Notes: generated by a model from the sequence alone, not told the origin. Shown: positions 1 through 9,023, numbered from the stretch's first letter. The stretch: 55,746 nt of DNA from Bacteroidota bacterium (GCA_023416995.1 JAEZGI010000011.1:1-55746), one strand, 5' to 3'. Numbers and translations are program-made.

Positions 1-65
1 AAACCTGGTTAGCCGGTGAAGTTTGCGGGAAACAGCTAAATTTACGCTTATCTAAAGGGAAATTC

Positions 66-1250
66 ATGGCAGCAAGAACAGATTTGTTTACGAGCCCGGA
101 CTATTTCAGGCTGGATGATCTACTAACGGAAGAACATATCCAGGTAAGAGAGGCTGTGCGGAACTACGTGAAGCGTGAAATCTCGCCCATAATAGAAGAT
201 TATGCACAACGGGCCGAATTTCCGCAGCAAATAGTAAAACAGCTTGGTGAAATGGGTTGTTTTGGCCCTACTGTGCTTGAAACTTACGGTGGGGGGGGGC
301 TGGATTATATCAGCTATGGCCTGATGATGCAGGAACTGGAACGCGGCGATAGCGGTGTGCGGTCTACTGCTTCGGTACAGGGTTCGCTTGTCATGTTTCC
401 AATATTTGAATATGGTAGTGAAGAACAACGCCGGAAGTATCTGCCCAAATTAGCCAGCGGCGAATGGCTCGGCTGTTTTGGACTTACCGAGCCAAATCAC
501 GGGTCAGATCCCGCAGGTATGTTAACAAATATCAGGGACGCAGGGGATCATGTGATCCTGAACGGTGCAAAAATGTGGATCAGTAATGCTCCATTTGCAC
601 AGGTGGCCGTTGTATGGGCAAAAGATGAAAACGGCGATATAAGGGGATTGATCGTTGAGCGTGGGATGGATGGATTTTCAACTCCAACCACTCACGGCAA
701 ATGGAGTCTCCGGGCGTCAGCAACGGGCGAATTGGTGTTTGATAATGTAAAGGTGCCCAGGGAGCAGATTTTACCCGGTATCAAAGGTCTTAAGGGACCG
801 CTGAGTTGTTTAACCAAAGCGCGTTATGGTATCGCCTGGGGCGCGCTTGGTGCTGCTATGGATTGTTACGATACAGCGCTGCGCTACAGCAAGGAAAGGG
901 TGCAATTTGATAAGCCGATCGGTGCTTTTCAGCTTCAGCAAAAAAAGCTGGCCGAAATGATAACTGAAATCACCAAAGCACAATTACTCAACTGGCGGTT
1001 GGGCGTTTTGATGAATGAAGGCAGCGTAACGCCACAACAGGTATCGATGGCCAAAAGAAATAGTTGCGAGATCGCCGCAGCCATTGCACGTGATGCACGA
1101 CAGATGTTAGGGGGGATGGGCATCACAGGCGAATACCCCGTGATGCGTCATATGATGAATCTTGAAAGCGTCATCACTTATGAGGGCACCCACGATGTAC
1201 ATCTTCTTATCACCGGCATGGATGTTACCGGGATCAACGCATTTAAGTAA
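66..1250 (+). CDS. Acyl-CoA dehydrogenase, glutaryl-CoA dehydrogenase-like
   Basis: A 394-residue flavoenzyme of the acyl-CoA dehydrogenase superfamily, complete and of normal family length. It has the usual order of N-terminal helical domain, middle beta domain (GLTEPNHGSDP near residue 138; KMWISNAPFA near 168) and C-terminal helical domain with the RVQFDKPIGAFQLQQ signature. The YEGTHDVHLLITG segment near the C-terminus is the glutaryl-CoA dehydrogenase version of the catalytic-glutamate motif, so FAD-dependent oxidation (and perhaps decarboxylation) of glutaryl-CoA in lysine or tryptophan breakdown is the best guess. Substrate is inferred from motif resemblance only. A run of nine G (291-299) lies in the codons for a glycine stretch near residue 76. 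No gene is visible in the 65 bases upstream. The start at 66 gives a complete N-terminal domain. Confidence 0.88.
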   Translation: MAARTDLFTSPDYFRLDDLLTEEHIQVREAVRNYVKREISPIIEDYAQRAEFPQQIVKQLGEMGCFGPTVLETYGGGGLDYISYGLMMQELERGDSGVRSTASVQGSLVMFPIFEYGSEEQRRKYLPKLASGEWLGCFGLTEPNHGSDPAGMLTNIRDAGDHVILNGAKMWISNAPFAQVAVVWAKDENGDIRGLIVERGMDGFSTPTTHGKWSLRASATGELVFDNVKVPREQILPGIKGLKGPLSCLTKARYGIAWGALGAAMDCYDTALRYSKERVQFDKPIGAFQLQQKKLAEMITEITKAQLLNWRLGVLMNEGSVTPQQVSMAKRNSCEIAAAIARDARQMLGGMGITGEYPVMRHMMNLESVITYEGTHDVHLLITGMDVTGINAFK

Positions 1251-1259
1251 ACCGGATCT

Positions 1260-1267
1260 TAACTTTG
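1260..1267 (+). promoter_or_regulatory. Bacteroidota -7 element TAACTTTG before aroK
   Basis: Exact match to TAnnTTTG, ending 7 bases before the aroK start codon. Transcription would begin at or just before the ATG, so the mRNA is probably leaderless or nearly so. No TTG lies at the expected 17-23 bases upstream, so this is a single-box call. Confidence 0.5.
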
Positions 1268-1274
1268 CAACTTC

Positions 1275-1784
1275 ATGAGAGTCTTTTTAATCGGATTTAT
1301 GGGGTCCGGCAAAACGCATTGGGGCAAACAGCTTGCTGATTGTTTAAAAATGCAGTTTTTTGACCTGGACGAGGTGATCACCACTGCAGAAAAACGTTCG
1401 GTGCCCGAAATCTTCAGCGAATCCGGTGAAGAATATTTCAGGGTGAAAGAAAAAGCTATGTTGGAAGAGCTTGTTGACAACAATACCAGCGCAGTGATTT
1501 CATGTGGTGGTGGAACCCCTTGTTTTTTCAACAACATTGAATACATGAAAAAGTACGGATTAGTGGTCTGGCTCAACACGAATGTTGAAGTTCTTGTGAA
1601 CAGGCTGCTAAAACAACGTTTGGAACGACCCGTACTTAAGGATATCAGGGATGAAGAATTAAAAGCGTTCATTATAAAAAAACTCAATGAACGAAGGATG
1701 TATTATGAACTCGCGGATGTAACGATCGATAACGAAAATGATATTTCAGTGTCGGAGTTCGCACAAACTATTTTACATGCATAA
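1275..1784 (+). CDS. aroK: Shikimate kinase
   Basis: A 169-residue P-loop kinase that phosphorylates shikimate at the 3-hydroxyl with ATP in the chorismate pathway, in the cytoplasm. The Walker A loop GFMGSGKTH lies at residues 7-15. The shikimate-binding residues follow: FDLDEVI near 33-39, then SGEEYFRVKE near 53-62 with the conserved Phe-Arg. The GGG motif (CGGGTP near 78) and the lid arginine in LERPVL near 116 are present. Length matches the family. The last codons overlap the start of the DUF423 gene by 8 bases, so the two are probably co-translated. A TAACTTTG promoter box sits directly before the start. Confidence 0.93.
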   Translation: MRVFLIGFMGSGKTHWGKQLADCLKMQFFDLDEVITTAEKRSVPEIFSESGEEYFRVKEKAMLEELVDNNTSAVISCGGGTPCFFNNIEYMKKYGLVVWLNTNVEVLVNRLLKQRLERPVLKDIRDEELKAFIIKKLNERRMYYELADVTIDNENDISVSEFAQTILHA

Positions 1785-2166
1785 GGGCTTTCTAGTAACC
1801 GGTTCTGCTCTGGCAGGAATCGCAGTAATTCTTGGCGCTTTTGGTGCCCATGGTTTGAAAAAGCTTGTACCGGCAGAAACCGTAAGCACATTTGAAACCG
1901 GTGTCAGATACCAGGTTTATCATGCTTTCGCTTTGATCCTGGTGGGTATACTCGCAGAAAAATTTAACCTGTCATGGATGACCTATGCGGGCTACGCATT
2001 TATGACTGGCATTCTCCTGTTCTCTGGATCATTATATGTGCTGACCGCGTTAAAGGCTACGGGAACCGTTGGATTGTCAGGGATAGGGATCATTACCCCG
2101 ATCGGAGGTTTGTTTTTTGTTACAGGATGGATACTTATGGTGATGGCACTGCTAAGAACCAACTGA
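1777..2166 (+). CDS. DUF423 family small membrane protein
   Basis: About 129 residues, four predicted membrane helices, with the DUF423 hallmark near the N-terminus: a first helix followed by GAFGAHGLKK, then the segment TFETGVRYQVYHAFALI. The start is the ATG at 1777 (MHKGFLVTG), which overlaps the aroK stop by 8 bases. A longer in-frame start at 1738 would sit inside aroK and adds 13 residues that do not fit the family. The function of DUF423 proteins is unknown to me. The overlap with aroK suggests only co-expression. It converges with the histidine kinase gene, whose stop codon lies 3 bases downstream on the other strand. Confidence 0.85.
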   Translation: MHKGFLVTGSALAGIAVILGAFGAHGLKKLVPAETVSTFETGVRYQVYHAFALILVGILAEKFNLSWMTYAGYAFMTGILLFSGSLYVLTALKATGTVGLSGIGIITPIGGLFFVTGWILMVMALLRTN

Positions 2167-2169
2167 AGG

Positions 2170-4110
2170 TCAAAGATCCAGTTCAAAACGTAATGTTGTT
2201 CCGTTGTCGTGGTGAAAGGTAAGTGTACCTCCTATATTTTCCATTCGTCGGCGCATATTAGTGAGCCCGTTCCCGAAACGCCTGGTATTGCTCACATCCA
2301 TGCCTTTCCCGTTATCGGCAACCTCTATTACCAGGTGATCGTTGTAAGTAGTGATGTTAATGGCTACTTCAGTCGCCTGGGCATGTTTGATAATGTTAGT
2401 CAAAGACTCTTTAACTGCCAGGAATATATTTCTTCTTTTTTCACCGCTCATGTCCAGCTGGGGAATCACTGGTGGTGTGCGGACACTGCATTGTATGGTT
2501 GTGCCGTCGAAATATTCAGTAGCATGTGCCCTTACATAAGCGATCATACTTTCAAGTGTATCATTCGAACTCTTCATAGTCCAGATGATTGTATTCATCT
2601 TATTCAGCAACTCGTTTGCGGAGTTTGAAATCTTATCGATCTCCGGTAGTGCAACCGTATTCATCTTACTTTTAACGATCTCGCTCATAAGCCGGATGGC
2701 TGTTACACCTGAACCCAATTCATCATGCATATCCGCAGAGATCCTGTTGCGTTCATCCTGCTGCGCAGCCATCACTGCCATTTGTTTTTCAAATTCCTTA
2801 CGTTCGTTTTCGAGTTTTAGTCTTTCTCTTTCTTTTACTCTTTCAACAATCTCTGAACGGTTTTTATAAGCGAGCCCGGTAAGGAACAACATCAACTCAA
2901 TTACCAGTCCAAGTATATAATAAACAAGCGGGCGATTTAACAAGCTAAGATTATCATGCGTGGTTATTCTGAACTGGATCATCAGCATAACAAGTGATAC
3001 CAGGCTAAATGAAACCAGCGCGATATTGCCGGCTACAACGAACCGCATCAACCGGTCCTGGTTACGCAAACCATAAGTTATAAAAGTAACACCCATCAAC
3101 AACACAAGTATTTTGGTTATATCTTCTACCAGAACCAGGGAATAATACTTTAACGTAAAAAAGTACAACGCTGAATATATCAGCATCATCAACACGATCA
3201 TTGCCTGGCCAGCTTTAAAAAGCTTTTGCAAAAAGGGATGCGCCACCCTGGTATTCAGAAAGGTTTTCATAAAGGCCAGGTAACACAACACCGAAGTGCA
3301 GAGCAGCATCAGGTCGAGGTATTCGATATAGAGGTAATTAAACTGGTTCAATCTCGGACTCAGAAACGAGATAAGGAACAACATACTTCCTGTGCACAAG
3401 GCATACAGTGCATAATATAAAAACTCCCTGCTGCCGTTTTGGGTGTATACGGCGAGCGAATAAAAAATCATCATCAACATCATACCACTGGCTACATAAG
3501 TTACAACGTCGATGGGGGAACGTCTTACTGCGGCCAGCGCCTGGTGTTTTTCTATATAGTCCGCGCGCATAATTAATGGCGCCAGGGTGTTTTGCGGAGA
3601 TCTTAAAAAACGCAACTGTGCAATGAAGACGGAGGTTTCAAGAGGTGCCATTTTGATGATCGTATAACCCGAAACGGGTTCTGCATCGCCCGCTGTATCC
3701 ATTACAAAACTTGCCTCATTTTGAGATGAATCGAGGCGGAAAAGTCGGTTCACTGTAAAATACTTACCGGGGTAAAAAGCAATGTTACGTACCTGGTTGG
3801 TATCGTTATAAATGGTGAATTTCAGGAATAGTTCTTTTTCGATCCAGTGATGTGGCAGTTTACCAGTGATTCCTGGTGGTAGTTTTTCCCTGAAACGGAT
3901 ACCTGGTATTGAAGATGTTGGTGTCTTGCCGGGCTCGGCAATTTCATACAAAGTCAACGAGTCTATGAAACGCACGCTGCGAAAACTGCTTACATTGATT
4001 ACACCGTCCTGTGCCACGGCAGATGGTGCCGCTGCAAGTAATATGATCAATATGACAAGAAATCGCTTCGCCCGCATAAGCAGGGTGGCAACGGTTTTAG
4101 AAAAGGTCAT
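2170..4110 (-). CDS. Orphan 7TM-DISM sensor histidine kinase
   Basis: A 646-residue membrane sensor kinase. In order: a signal peptide (to about residue 33), a periplasmic beta domain of the 7TMR-DISMED2 kind (about 45-175), seven hydrophobic helices (about 200-415), a charged coiled-coil linker, a HisKA_3 dimerisation domain whose phospho-acceptor is the His of DMHDELGSG (about residue 462), and a C-terminal HATPase (N box in KESLTNIIKHA, G boxes in DNGKGM and GNGLTNMRRRM). HisKA_3 kinases normally signal to LuxR/NarL-type response regulators, but none is encoded in the window, so its partner must be elsewhere. The start could also be the Met 11 residues further in (4077), which gives a more compact signal peptide. 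Ligand unknown; DISMED2 domains are thought to bind carbohydrate-like ligands. Confidence 0.88.
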   Translation of the reverse strand: MTFSKTVATLLMRAKRFLVILIILLAAAPSAVAQDGVINVSSFRSVRFIDSLTLYEIAEPGKTPTSSIPGIRFREKLPPGITGKLPHHWIEKELFLKFTIYNDTNQVRNIAFYPGKYFTVNRLFRLDSSQNEASFVMDTAGDAEPVSGYTIIKMAPLETSVFIAQLRFLRSPQNTLAPLIMRADYIEKHQALAAVRRSPIDVVTYVASGMMLMMIFYSLAVYTQNGSREFLYYALYALCTGSMLFLISFLSPRLNQFNYLYIEYLDLMLLCTSVLCYLAFMKTFLNTRVAHPFLQKLFKAGQAMIVLMMLIYSALYFFTLKYYSLVLVEDITKILVLLMGVTFITYGLRNQDRLMRFVVAGNIALVSFSLVSLVMLMIQFRITTHDNLSLLNRPLVYYILGLVIELMLFLTGLAYKNRSEIVERVKERERLKLENERKEFEKQMAVMAAQQDERNRISADMHDELGSGVTAIRLMSEIVKSKMNTVALPEIDKISNSANELLNKMNTIIWTMKSSNDTLESMIAYVRAHATEYFDGTTIQCSVRTPPVIPQLDMSGEKRRNIFLAVKESLTNIIKHAQATEVAINITTYNDHLVIEVADNGKGMDVSNTRRFGNGLTNMRRRMENIGGTLTFHHDNGTTLRFELDL

Positions 4111-4262
4111 AAGTGTTAGAGTCAGACCAACTCAGTAACTGAAAATACAGAATTTTTATCAGGCAGAACGGCCTAACGTAATTAAGTAAAATTCCTTATC
4201 ATACATTAAGCAATTATAGTTGGTATCTGTAGCGCCGGATAGTCAACATTGCTTAAACTACT

Positions 4263-4270
4263 TATATTTG
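4263..4270 (+). promoter_or_regulatory. -7 element TATATTTG before ftsK
   Basis: Exact TAnnTTTG match ending 5 bases before the ATG at 4276. It supports that ATG over the upstream in-frame start at 4249, which lies before the promoter box. The transcript would be essentially leaderless. Confidence 0.5.
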
Positions 4271-4275
4271 CCGTC

Positions 4276-6789
4276 ATGGCAAATCGTGCGAAATCCAGTA
4301 AAAAAAGCCAGCCTGCGGAAAAAACCAAACTTAAACCTGAAAAAGAAGAAAGGGTTTCGGTGAAAGAGCTTGCGAAAGATGAACGTACCCACAAAATTTT
4401 GGGCGTGGTTTCTTTGCTGCTCGCACTTTTTCTGCTGATTGCGTTTGCTTCTTACCTGTTTACCTGGAAAGTTGACCAGGATAAAGTTTTCAAAGGTGCA
4501 TCAATTCTTTTTCCTGCTGATGGGGTTAAGTCGGCTAACCTTATGGGCAATCTCGGTGCTTATGTGTCGCACCAGTTTTTTTACAATGGTTTTGGACTTG
4601 CTTCGTTCCAGTTTTGTTCGCTGTTTTTTGTAATTGGCGCCAACGCTTTATTTGGCCGCCGAATTTTTTCTATAGGCAGAAATATCCGGTACCTGCTGGT
4701 TGGGATCATCTATTTTTCTGTTGCCCTTGCATTCATAACAAGTGGAAGTTCATTTCCCTGGGGTGGCGAAGTTGGTAAGATCATAAGCAACTGGTTATCG
4801 GTAACCCTCGGATCGGTGGGCACCGCCGCTTTGTTGCTGGTGGGTGGCATTGCCTATATCATCTGGCGATTCAACCCGGTATTTACTGTGCCTCAACTGC
4901 CAAAAAGAAAAGCTGCTGATATTTCTGTTGTAAATGCGCCGGATCTTACAACGGTAGACAACGAACCGGAACCCGCACCTAAAAAGGCATCGAAAAAGAT
5001 CATTGTTCCGGCAGCAGGGGAGGAGCCCAAACACGAAATTACTCTTACGGAAAAGGAGCCCCCTTTTGAAATGCCCGTGTTTCCTGATTTTGATGAGGAA
5101 CCACCTGCAGATGAGGAAGAGCAGGAGGAAGAACCTGAAGTGGTTCCCGAACCGGTATTGGTGCGCCCATCGGACCGCCCAATAAAAAAATCACTTGCAG
5201 AGATTGAACTGGAGATAAACCCGGTCCAGGACAAGGTTGAGGAAGAAGCCCCCTTGTCAGATAAACTGCCCGCGAATACAGCGCCATATGAACCAACACT
5301 TGATTTGCGTGATTATAAATATCCGAATCTTGAATTGCTGGAAACGCATGGCAGTGAAAAGATCATCCAGGACCCGGCTGAGTTGGAAGCAAACAAAAAC
5401 CAGATCATCAACACACTGAAAAACTACGATATCTCTATTCAGAAAATCAGTGCTACGGTTGGTCCAACGGTTACTTTATATGAAATTGTTCCAGCTGCAG
5501 GGGTACGCATTTCGCGGATCAAAAATCTTGAAGATGATATCGCATTGAGCCTGGCTGCCCTGGGTATCCGGATCATTGCGCCAATACCCGGTAAAGGCAC
5601 CATTGGTATTGAGGTACCAAATGTAAAAAAGACTGTGGTGAGTATGAAGTCGCTGCTGGCTTCAGAAAAATTCCAACATAATAATTACAGCCTACCAATT
5701 GCTATTGGCAAAAAGATCGATAATGACAATTTTATTGTAGACTTAACCACCATGCCACACTTGCTGATGGCGGGTGCCACGGGTCAGGGTAAATCAGTTG
5801 GTCTGAATGCCATACTTGTTTCATTGTTATACAAGAAACATCCTTCGCAGTTGAAGTTTGTATTAGTGGATCCAAAGAAGGTTGAGCTTAGTTTGTATCG
5901 TACCATTGAAAAACATTTTTTGGCCAAACTGCCAGGTGAAGAAGATGCTATAATCACTGATACCAAGAAAGTGATTCATACGCTTAACGCACTTTGTATT
6001 GAAATGGATACGCGCTATGATCTTTTAAAAGAAGCCGGCGCCCGTAACATTAAAGAATACAATGAGAAGTTTGTTAAACGCAAACTGAACCCGGAAAAAG
6101 GTCACCAGTTTCTTCCTTTCATAGTATTGGTTGTGGATGAGTTTGCTGATCTTATTATGACTGCAGGTAAGGAGGTAGAGATGCCTATAGCACGTCTTGC
6201 CCAGCTCGCCCGTGCAGTTGGAATCCACCTGATCATTGCAACCCAGCGTCCTTCAGTAAATATCATTACCGGTACCATCAAAGCAAACTTCCCTGCACGT
6301 ATTGCGTTTAAAGTTTCATCAAAGGTCGATTCACGAACCATCCTGGATATCGGGGGTGCTGAGCAACTTATAGGTAAAGGTGATATGCTTATTTCCTATA
6401 ATGGAGAACTCACCAGGCTGCAATGCGCTTTTGTTGACACGCCGGAAGTGGAAGGCGTTTGTGATTTTATCGGTGATCAGAGAGGCTATGCGCAGGCTTT
6501 CCTGTTGCCGGAATATGTTGATGAAAAAGATATGGAAGGCAAGGATTTTGATATAGGTAACCGGGACGCATTGTTTGAAGATGCTGCCAGGCTGATAGTC
6601 CAGAGCCAGATTGGTTCAACCTCGTTACTGCAAAGAAGAATGAAACTGGGATACAACAGGGCAGGACGTCTGATGGACCAGTTAGAGGCAAGTGGGGTCG
6701 TGGGACCCAGCCAGGGATCAAAAGCAAGAGATGTATTGATCAAAACGGAAGCCGATCTTGAGCGACACCTGGTTGATCAACTCGGATAA
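4276..6789 (+). CDS. ftsK: DNA translocase FtsK
   Basis: An 837-residue FtsK/SpoIIIE translocase that couples chromosome segregation to cell division. Four N-terminal membrane helices (about residues 35-200) are followed by an acidic, proline-rich linker (about 215-340), then the alpha/beta motor. Walker A is GATGQGKSVG (near 499) and Walker B is VLVVDEFADL (near 616). The C-terminal winged-helix gamma domain (about 765-830) carries the RLMDQLE segment and normally reads polar DNA motifs and touches XerD. The start at 4276 (MANRAKSS) is preferred because a TATATTTG promoter box lies at 4263-4270, after the alternative start at 4249. It is divergent from the histidine kinase gene. Confidence 0.95.
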   Translation: MANRAKSSKKSQPAEKTKLKPEKEERVSVKELAKDERTHKILGVVSLLLALFLLIAFASYLFTWKVDQDKVFKGASILFPADGVKSANLMGNLGAYVSHQFFYNGFGLASFQFCSLFFVIGANALFGRRIFSIGRNIRYLLVGIIYFSVALAFITSGSSFPWGGEVGKIISNWLSVTLGSVGTAALLLVGGIAYIIWRFNPVFTVPQLPKRKAADISVVNAPDLTTVDNEPEPAPKKASKKIIVPAAGEEPKHEITLTEKEPPFEMPVFPDFDEEPPADEEEQEEEPEVVPEPVLVRPSDRPIKKSLAEIELEINPVQDKVEEEAPLSDKLPANTAPYEPTLDLRDYKYPNLELLETHGSEKIIQDPAELEANKNQIINTLKNYDISIQKISATVGPTVTLYEIVPAAGVRISRIKNLEDDIALSLAALGIRIIAPIPGKGTIGIEVPNVKKTVVSMKSLLASEKFQHNNYSLPIAIGKKIDNDNFIVDLTTMPHLLMAGATGQGKSVGLNAILVSLLYKKHPSQLKFVLVDPKKVELSLYRTIEKHFLAKLPGEEDAIITDTKKVIHTLNALCIEMDTRYDLLKEAGARNIKEYNEKFVKRKLNPEKGHQFLPFIVLVVDEFADLIMTAGKEVEMPIARLAQLARAVGIHLIIATQRPSVNIITGTIKANFPARIAFKVSSKVDSRTILDIGGAEQLIGKGDMLISYNGELTRLQCAFVDTPEVEGVCDFIGDQRGYAQAFLLPEYVDEKDMEGKDFDIGNRDALFEDAARLIVQSQIGSTSLLQRRMKLGYNRAGRLMDQLEASGVVGPSQGSKARDVLIKTEADLERHLVDQLG

Positions 6790-6906
6790 GATTCTATATA
6801 TATTTTGTTAATTTGCCCCCGCTCAACTGTAACAGTTTTTTTGCGCAACCTTCCCTTTGAATTAAACATCTGGCAATATATTGTGTCAAATAATTAAATA
6901 CTCAGA

Positions 6907-7566
6907 ATGAGAAAAGTTAGTTTGTTAGCAGGATTGATCGTTGTTTCCATGAGCGTTTTCAGCCAGGGCCAGTTAGCCACAAATGATCCTGCAGCAAAGA
7001 AAATACTTGATGCTGTAAGTGCGAAGTTTAAAACGTATACTGCGGTACTTGCGAATTTTACGCTGAAGATAGAAGATGGTAAAGGTAAGGTGCAAGGGCA
7101 GAAAACCGGTACTGTCTCCATGAAGGGGCAAAAATATAAGATCAATATTCCCGGCCAGGAAATTTATTGTGATGGGAAAAACGTTTGGACATACGACAAG
7201 GCAGCCAATGAAGTAACCATTACTCAACTGGATCCGGGTGCTAACGCAATTACACCTCAGAAGCTTTTCACAAACTTTTATGATAAGGATTTTCTGTACA
7301 AACTGAATGGCGATGTAAAAATCGGTAATAAAAATGTGCAGGAAATAGAGCTGACCCCGGTTGATAAAACCAAGGCCTTTCACAAGGTGTATGCATTGGT
7401 TGATAAAGGCACTAACAGCATCTACAGCACGAGGGTGCTCGAGAAAAACGGTAACAAATACACTTACACTGTTAATAGCTTAAACGGCAAGGCCAATCTT
7501 TCCGACGCGGCTTTTGTTTTTGATAAAAGCAAGTATCCAGGTGTGGAAGAGGTAGATCTGAGATGA
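6907..7566 (+). CDS. LolA-like outer-membrane lipoprotein carrier
   Basis: A 219-residue periplasmic protein with a signal peptide (first 19-21 residues, ending FSQGQ). The body has the LolA/LolB-like pattern: a long helix (AAKKILDAVSAKFKTYTAV), then repeated beta strands such as KGQKYKINIPGQEIYCDGKNVW, in which the folded half-barrel cups lipid chains. Such proteins shuttle lipoproteins from the inner to the outer membrane. No LolB or LolCDE is encoded nearby. It follows ftsK on the same strand after 117 bases; a ftsK-lolA order is also seen in other bacteria, which supports the call. Confidence 0.82.
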   Translation: MRKVSLLAGLIVVSMSVFSQGQLATNDPAAKKILDAVSAKFKTYTAVLANFTLKIEDGKGKVQGQKTGTVSMKGQKYKINIPGQEIYCDGKNVWTYDKAANEVTITQLDPGANAITPQKLFTNFYDKDFLYKLNGDVKIGNKNVQEIELTPVDKTKAFHKVYALVDKGTNSIYSTRVLEKNGNKYTYTVNSLNGKANLSDAAFVFDKSKYPGVEEVDLR

Positions 7567-7579
7567 TCACAGCAGTGGT

Positions 7580-8149
7580 TTAATCATCATTCTCATCTCC
7601 CCAACGATAAGTTTTGATATCAAGACCGCAAAGGTCCAGTATCCGATCCGTAACCGTAGCAGCAACAGCATCTATGGTTGCGGGTTTGCTGTAAAAAGAG
7701 GGGGTTGCAGGGCAAATAATACCACCGGCCAATGTCACTGTCTCCATATTGCGGATATGGACGAGGTTATAAGGCGTATCGCGGACCATACAGACCAGTT
7801 TGCGCCGCTCCTTGAGTATTACGTCGGCAGCCCGGGTAACCAGGTCAGAAGACATCCCTGTAGCGATGCGACCGAGTGTACCCATTGAACAGGGAGCAAT
7901 GATCATTGTGTCGTATTTGCCGGATCCCGAGGCAAAAGGAGCCATAAAATCATTGGTTTCATAAAACCTGACGGGGTAATCTTTATACGATTCGTTATCC
8001 AGTTCCGTGCGCCATACCAGCTTCGCATTTCCACTCATTACTACCGCCAGATCGCTCCACTGGCTCCGGATTCGCATCAGGCTGTCCAATAACAACTTTG
8101 GATAAATCGCTCCACTGGCGCCGGTGATGGCCAACACAATTTTATGCAT
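7580..8149 (-). CDS. ubiX: UbiX-type flavin prenyltransferase
   Basis: A 189-residue flavoprotein of the UbiX/Pad1 family, which attaches a dimethylallyl group to FMN to make the prenylated cofactor used by UbiD-type decarboxylases. Seen in the sequence: the FMN-binding start LAITGASGAIYP (residues 6-17), the IIAPCSMGTLGRIATG segment (near 84-99) and the C-terminal RDTPYNLVHIRNM motif (near 123-135). Length is typical. The gene converges with the LolA-like gene (13-base gap) and is divergent from the thioredoxin-like gene at 8186. No UbiD is in the window. A TACTTTTG box on the minus strand (8175-8182) fits as its -7 element. Confidence 0.9.
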   Translation of the reverse strand: MHKIVLAITGASGAIYPKLLLDSLMRIRSQWSDLAVVMSGNAKLVWRTELDNESYKDYPVRFYETNDFMAPFASGSGKYDTMIIAPCSMGTLGRIATGMSSDLVTRAADVILKERRKLVCMVRDTPYNLVHIRNMETVTLAGGIICPATPSFYSKPATIDAVAATVTDRILDLCGLDIKTYRWGDENDD

Positions 8150-8185
8150 GATATTTGAGTTATTGACTAACCAACAAAAGTAGTT

Positions 8186-8716
8186 ATGAGAAGTTTAAAA
8201 CTGTCGGTTTTATTTGTAGGGCTCCTGGCCCTGTGCTTCTCTTTCAAAAAAGCGACCCCAACAAAGGTAAACTGGCTCAGCCTGCAGCAGGTGGCAGACA
8301 GTCTCAAAGTGATACAAAAACCTGTTTTGATTGATCTGTACACTGAATGGTGTGGCTGGTGCAAAGTGATGGATAAAAAAACGTACGCAAATCAACAGGT
8401 GAGCGATTATATCAGAAAACATTTTTACCCGGTTAAAATTGATGCAGAAGGAAAATCAACTATCGCCTGGAACGGTAAAAAATATGCTTTCAATCCAACT
8501 TACCGCACTAACGATTTTGCATTGTACCTAACAAACGGACAGTTATCATATCCTACCACTGTAATTATTCCACAGGGTAACGGTTACCCACAAGCGATTC
8601 CGGGCTATCTTGAACCAAAAGACTTCGAACTTATTTTGAAATATTTTGGCGAGAATAAATTCGGTCGCATTTCTTTCGCAGAATATCAACGCACTTTCAA
8701 ATCTTCCTGGAAGTAA
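8186..8716 (+). CDS. Secreted thioredoxin-like protein
   Basis: 176 residues: a signal peptide or anchor (first 20 residues), then a thioredoxin fold with the active-site motif WCGWC (Cys56 and Cys59) preceded by PVLIDLYTE. A cis-proline follows in the SYPTTVII segment (near residue 127). The WCGWCK motif with a following MDKKTY is typical of the periplasmic thioredoxin/DUF255-like subgroup rather than cytoplasmic TrxA (WCGPC). It probably acts as a thiol-disulfide reductase in the periplasm; the partner is unknown. It is divergent from ubiX with a 36-base gap, so the promoters overlap. Confidence 0.8.
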   Translation: MRSLKLSVLFVGLLALCFSFKKATPTKVNWLSLQQVADSLKVIQKPVLIDLYTEWCGWCKVMDKKTYANQQVSDYIRKHFYPVKIDAEGKSTIAWNGKKYAFNPTYRTNDFALYLTNGQLSYPTTVIIPQGNGYPQAIPGYLEPKDFELILKYFGENKFGRISFAEYQRTFKSSWK

Positions 8717-8796
8717 ATCGAAAAATACCCACTTACCATGAGCGCTGTGGGCGCGGGTTTCAGGATTTAAAATAAATTATCAAAGTGATGCAACTA

Positions 8797-8884
8797 TTGA
8801 CCGTTTGTTTGGGTCATAGTATTGGTTTTTCATAGGATATTGGATTTTATACGGGGCTGGATTTTTATCCTGGCCCTTTTTTTT
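8797..8884 (+). ncRNA. Candidate small RNA unit A
   Basis: Promoter-like TTG (8797-8799), 17 bases, TAGTATTG (8817-8824, one mismatch to TAnnTTTG). It is followed by the shared motif at 8824-8839 and then a hairpin (stem 8854-8862 with 8867-8876, one bulged T, TTTT loop) and eight T (8877-8884). Transcription starting 5-7 bases after the -7 box would give an RNA of roughly 50-55 bases. No open reading frame fits. This is an inference from layout; no family was recognised. Confidence 0.45.
8854..8884 (+). terminator. Intrinsic terminator of unit A
   Basis: Nine-pair stem (GGGCTGGAT with ATCC-T-GGCCC, one bulge, one T-G pair), TTTT loop, then eight consecutive T. It could also end read-through from the thioredoxin-like gene. 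Confidence 0.75.
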
Positions 8885-9023
8885 GTCTTCATATATTTTT
8901 CTCTCACAATTGGATCTCCATATACATTATTTTATTTTAACTATTGCTTGACGCAAATCAATTTACTGCGGCTATTTGTAAAAAAATATTGGTCACGCAA
9001 CCGATGTTTCAGCTTTGACATCT

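Noticed and set aside
1738..1776. Longer start for the DUF423 gene
   Set aside because: The extra 13 residues lie inside aroK and are polar, which would spoil the N-terminal membrane helix.
2209..2628. Plus-strand reading frame opposite the histidine kinase
   Set aside because: It mirrors the conserved kinase and ATPase motifs on the other strand and has no family features of its own.
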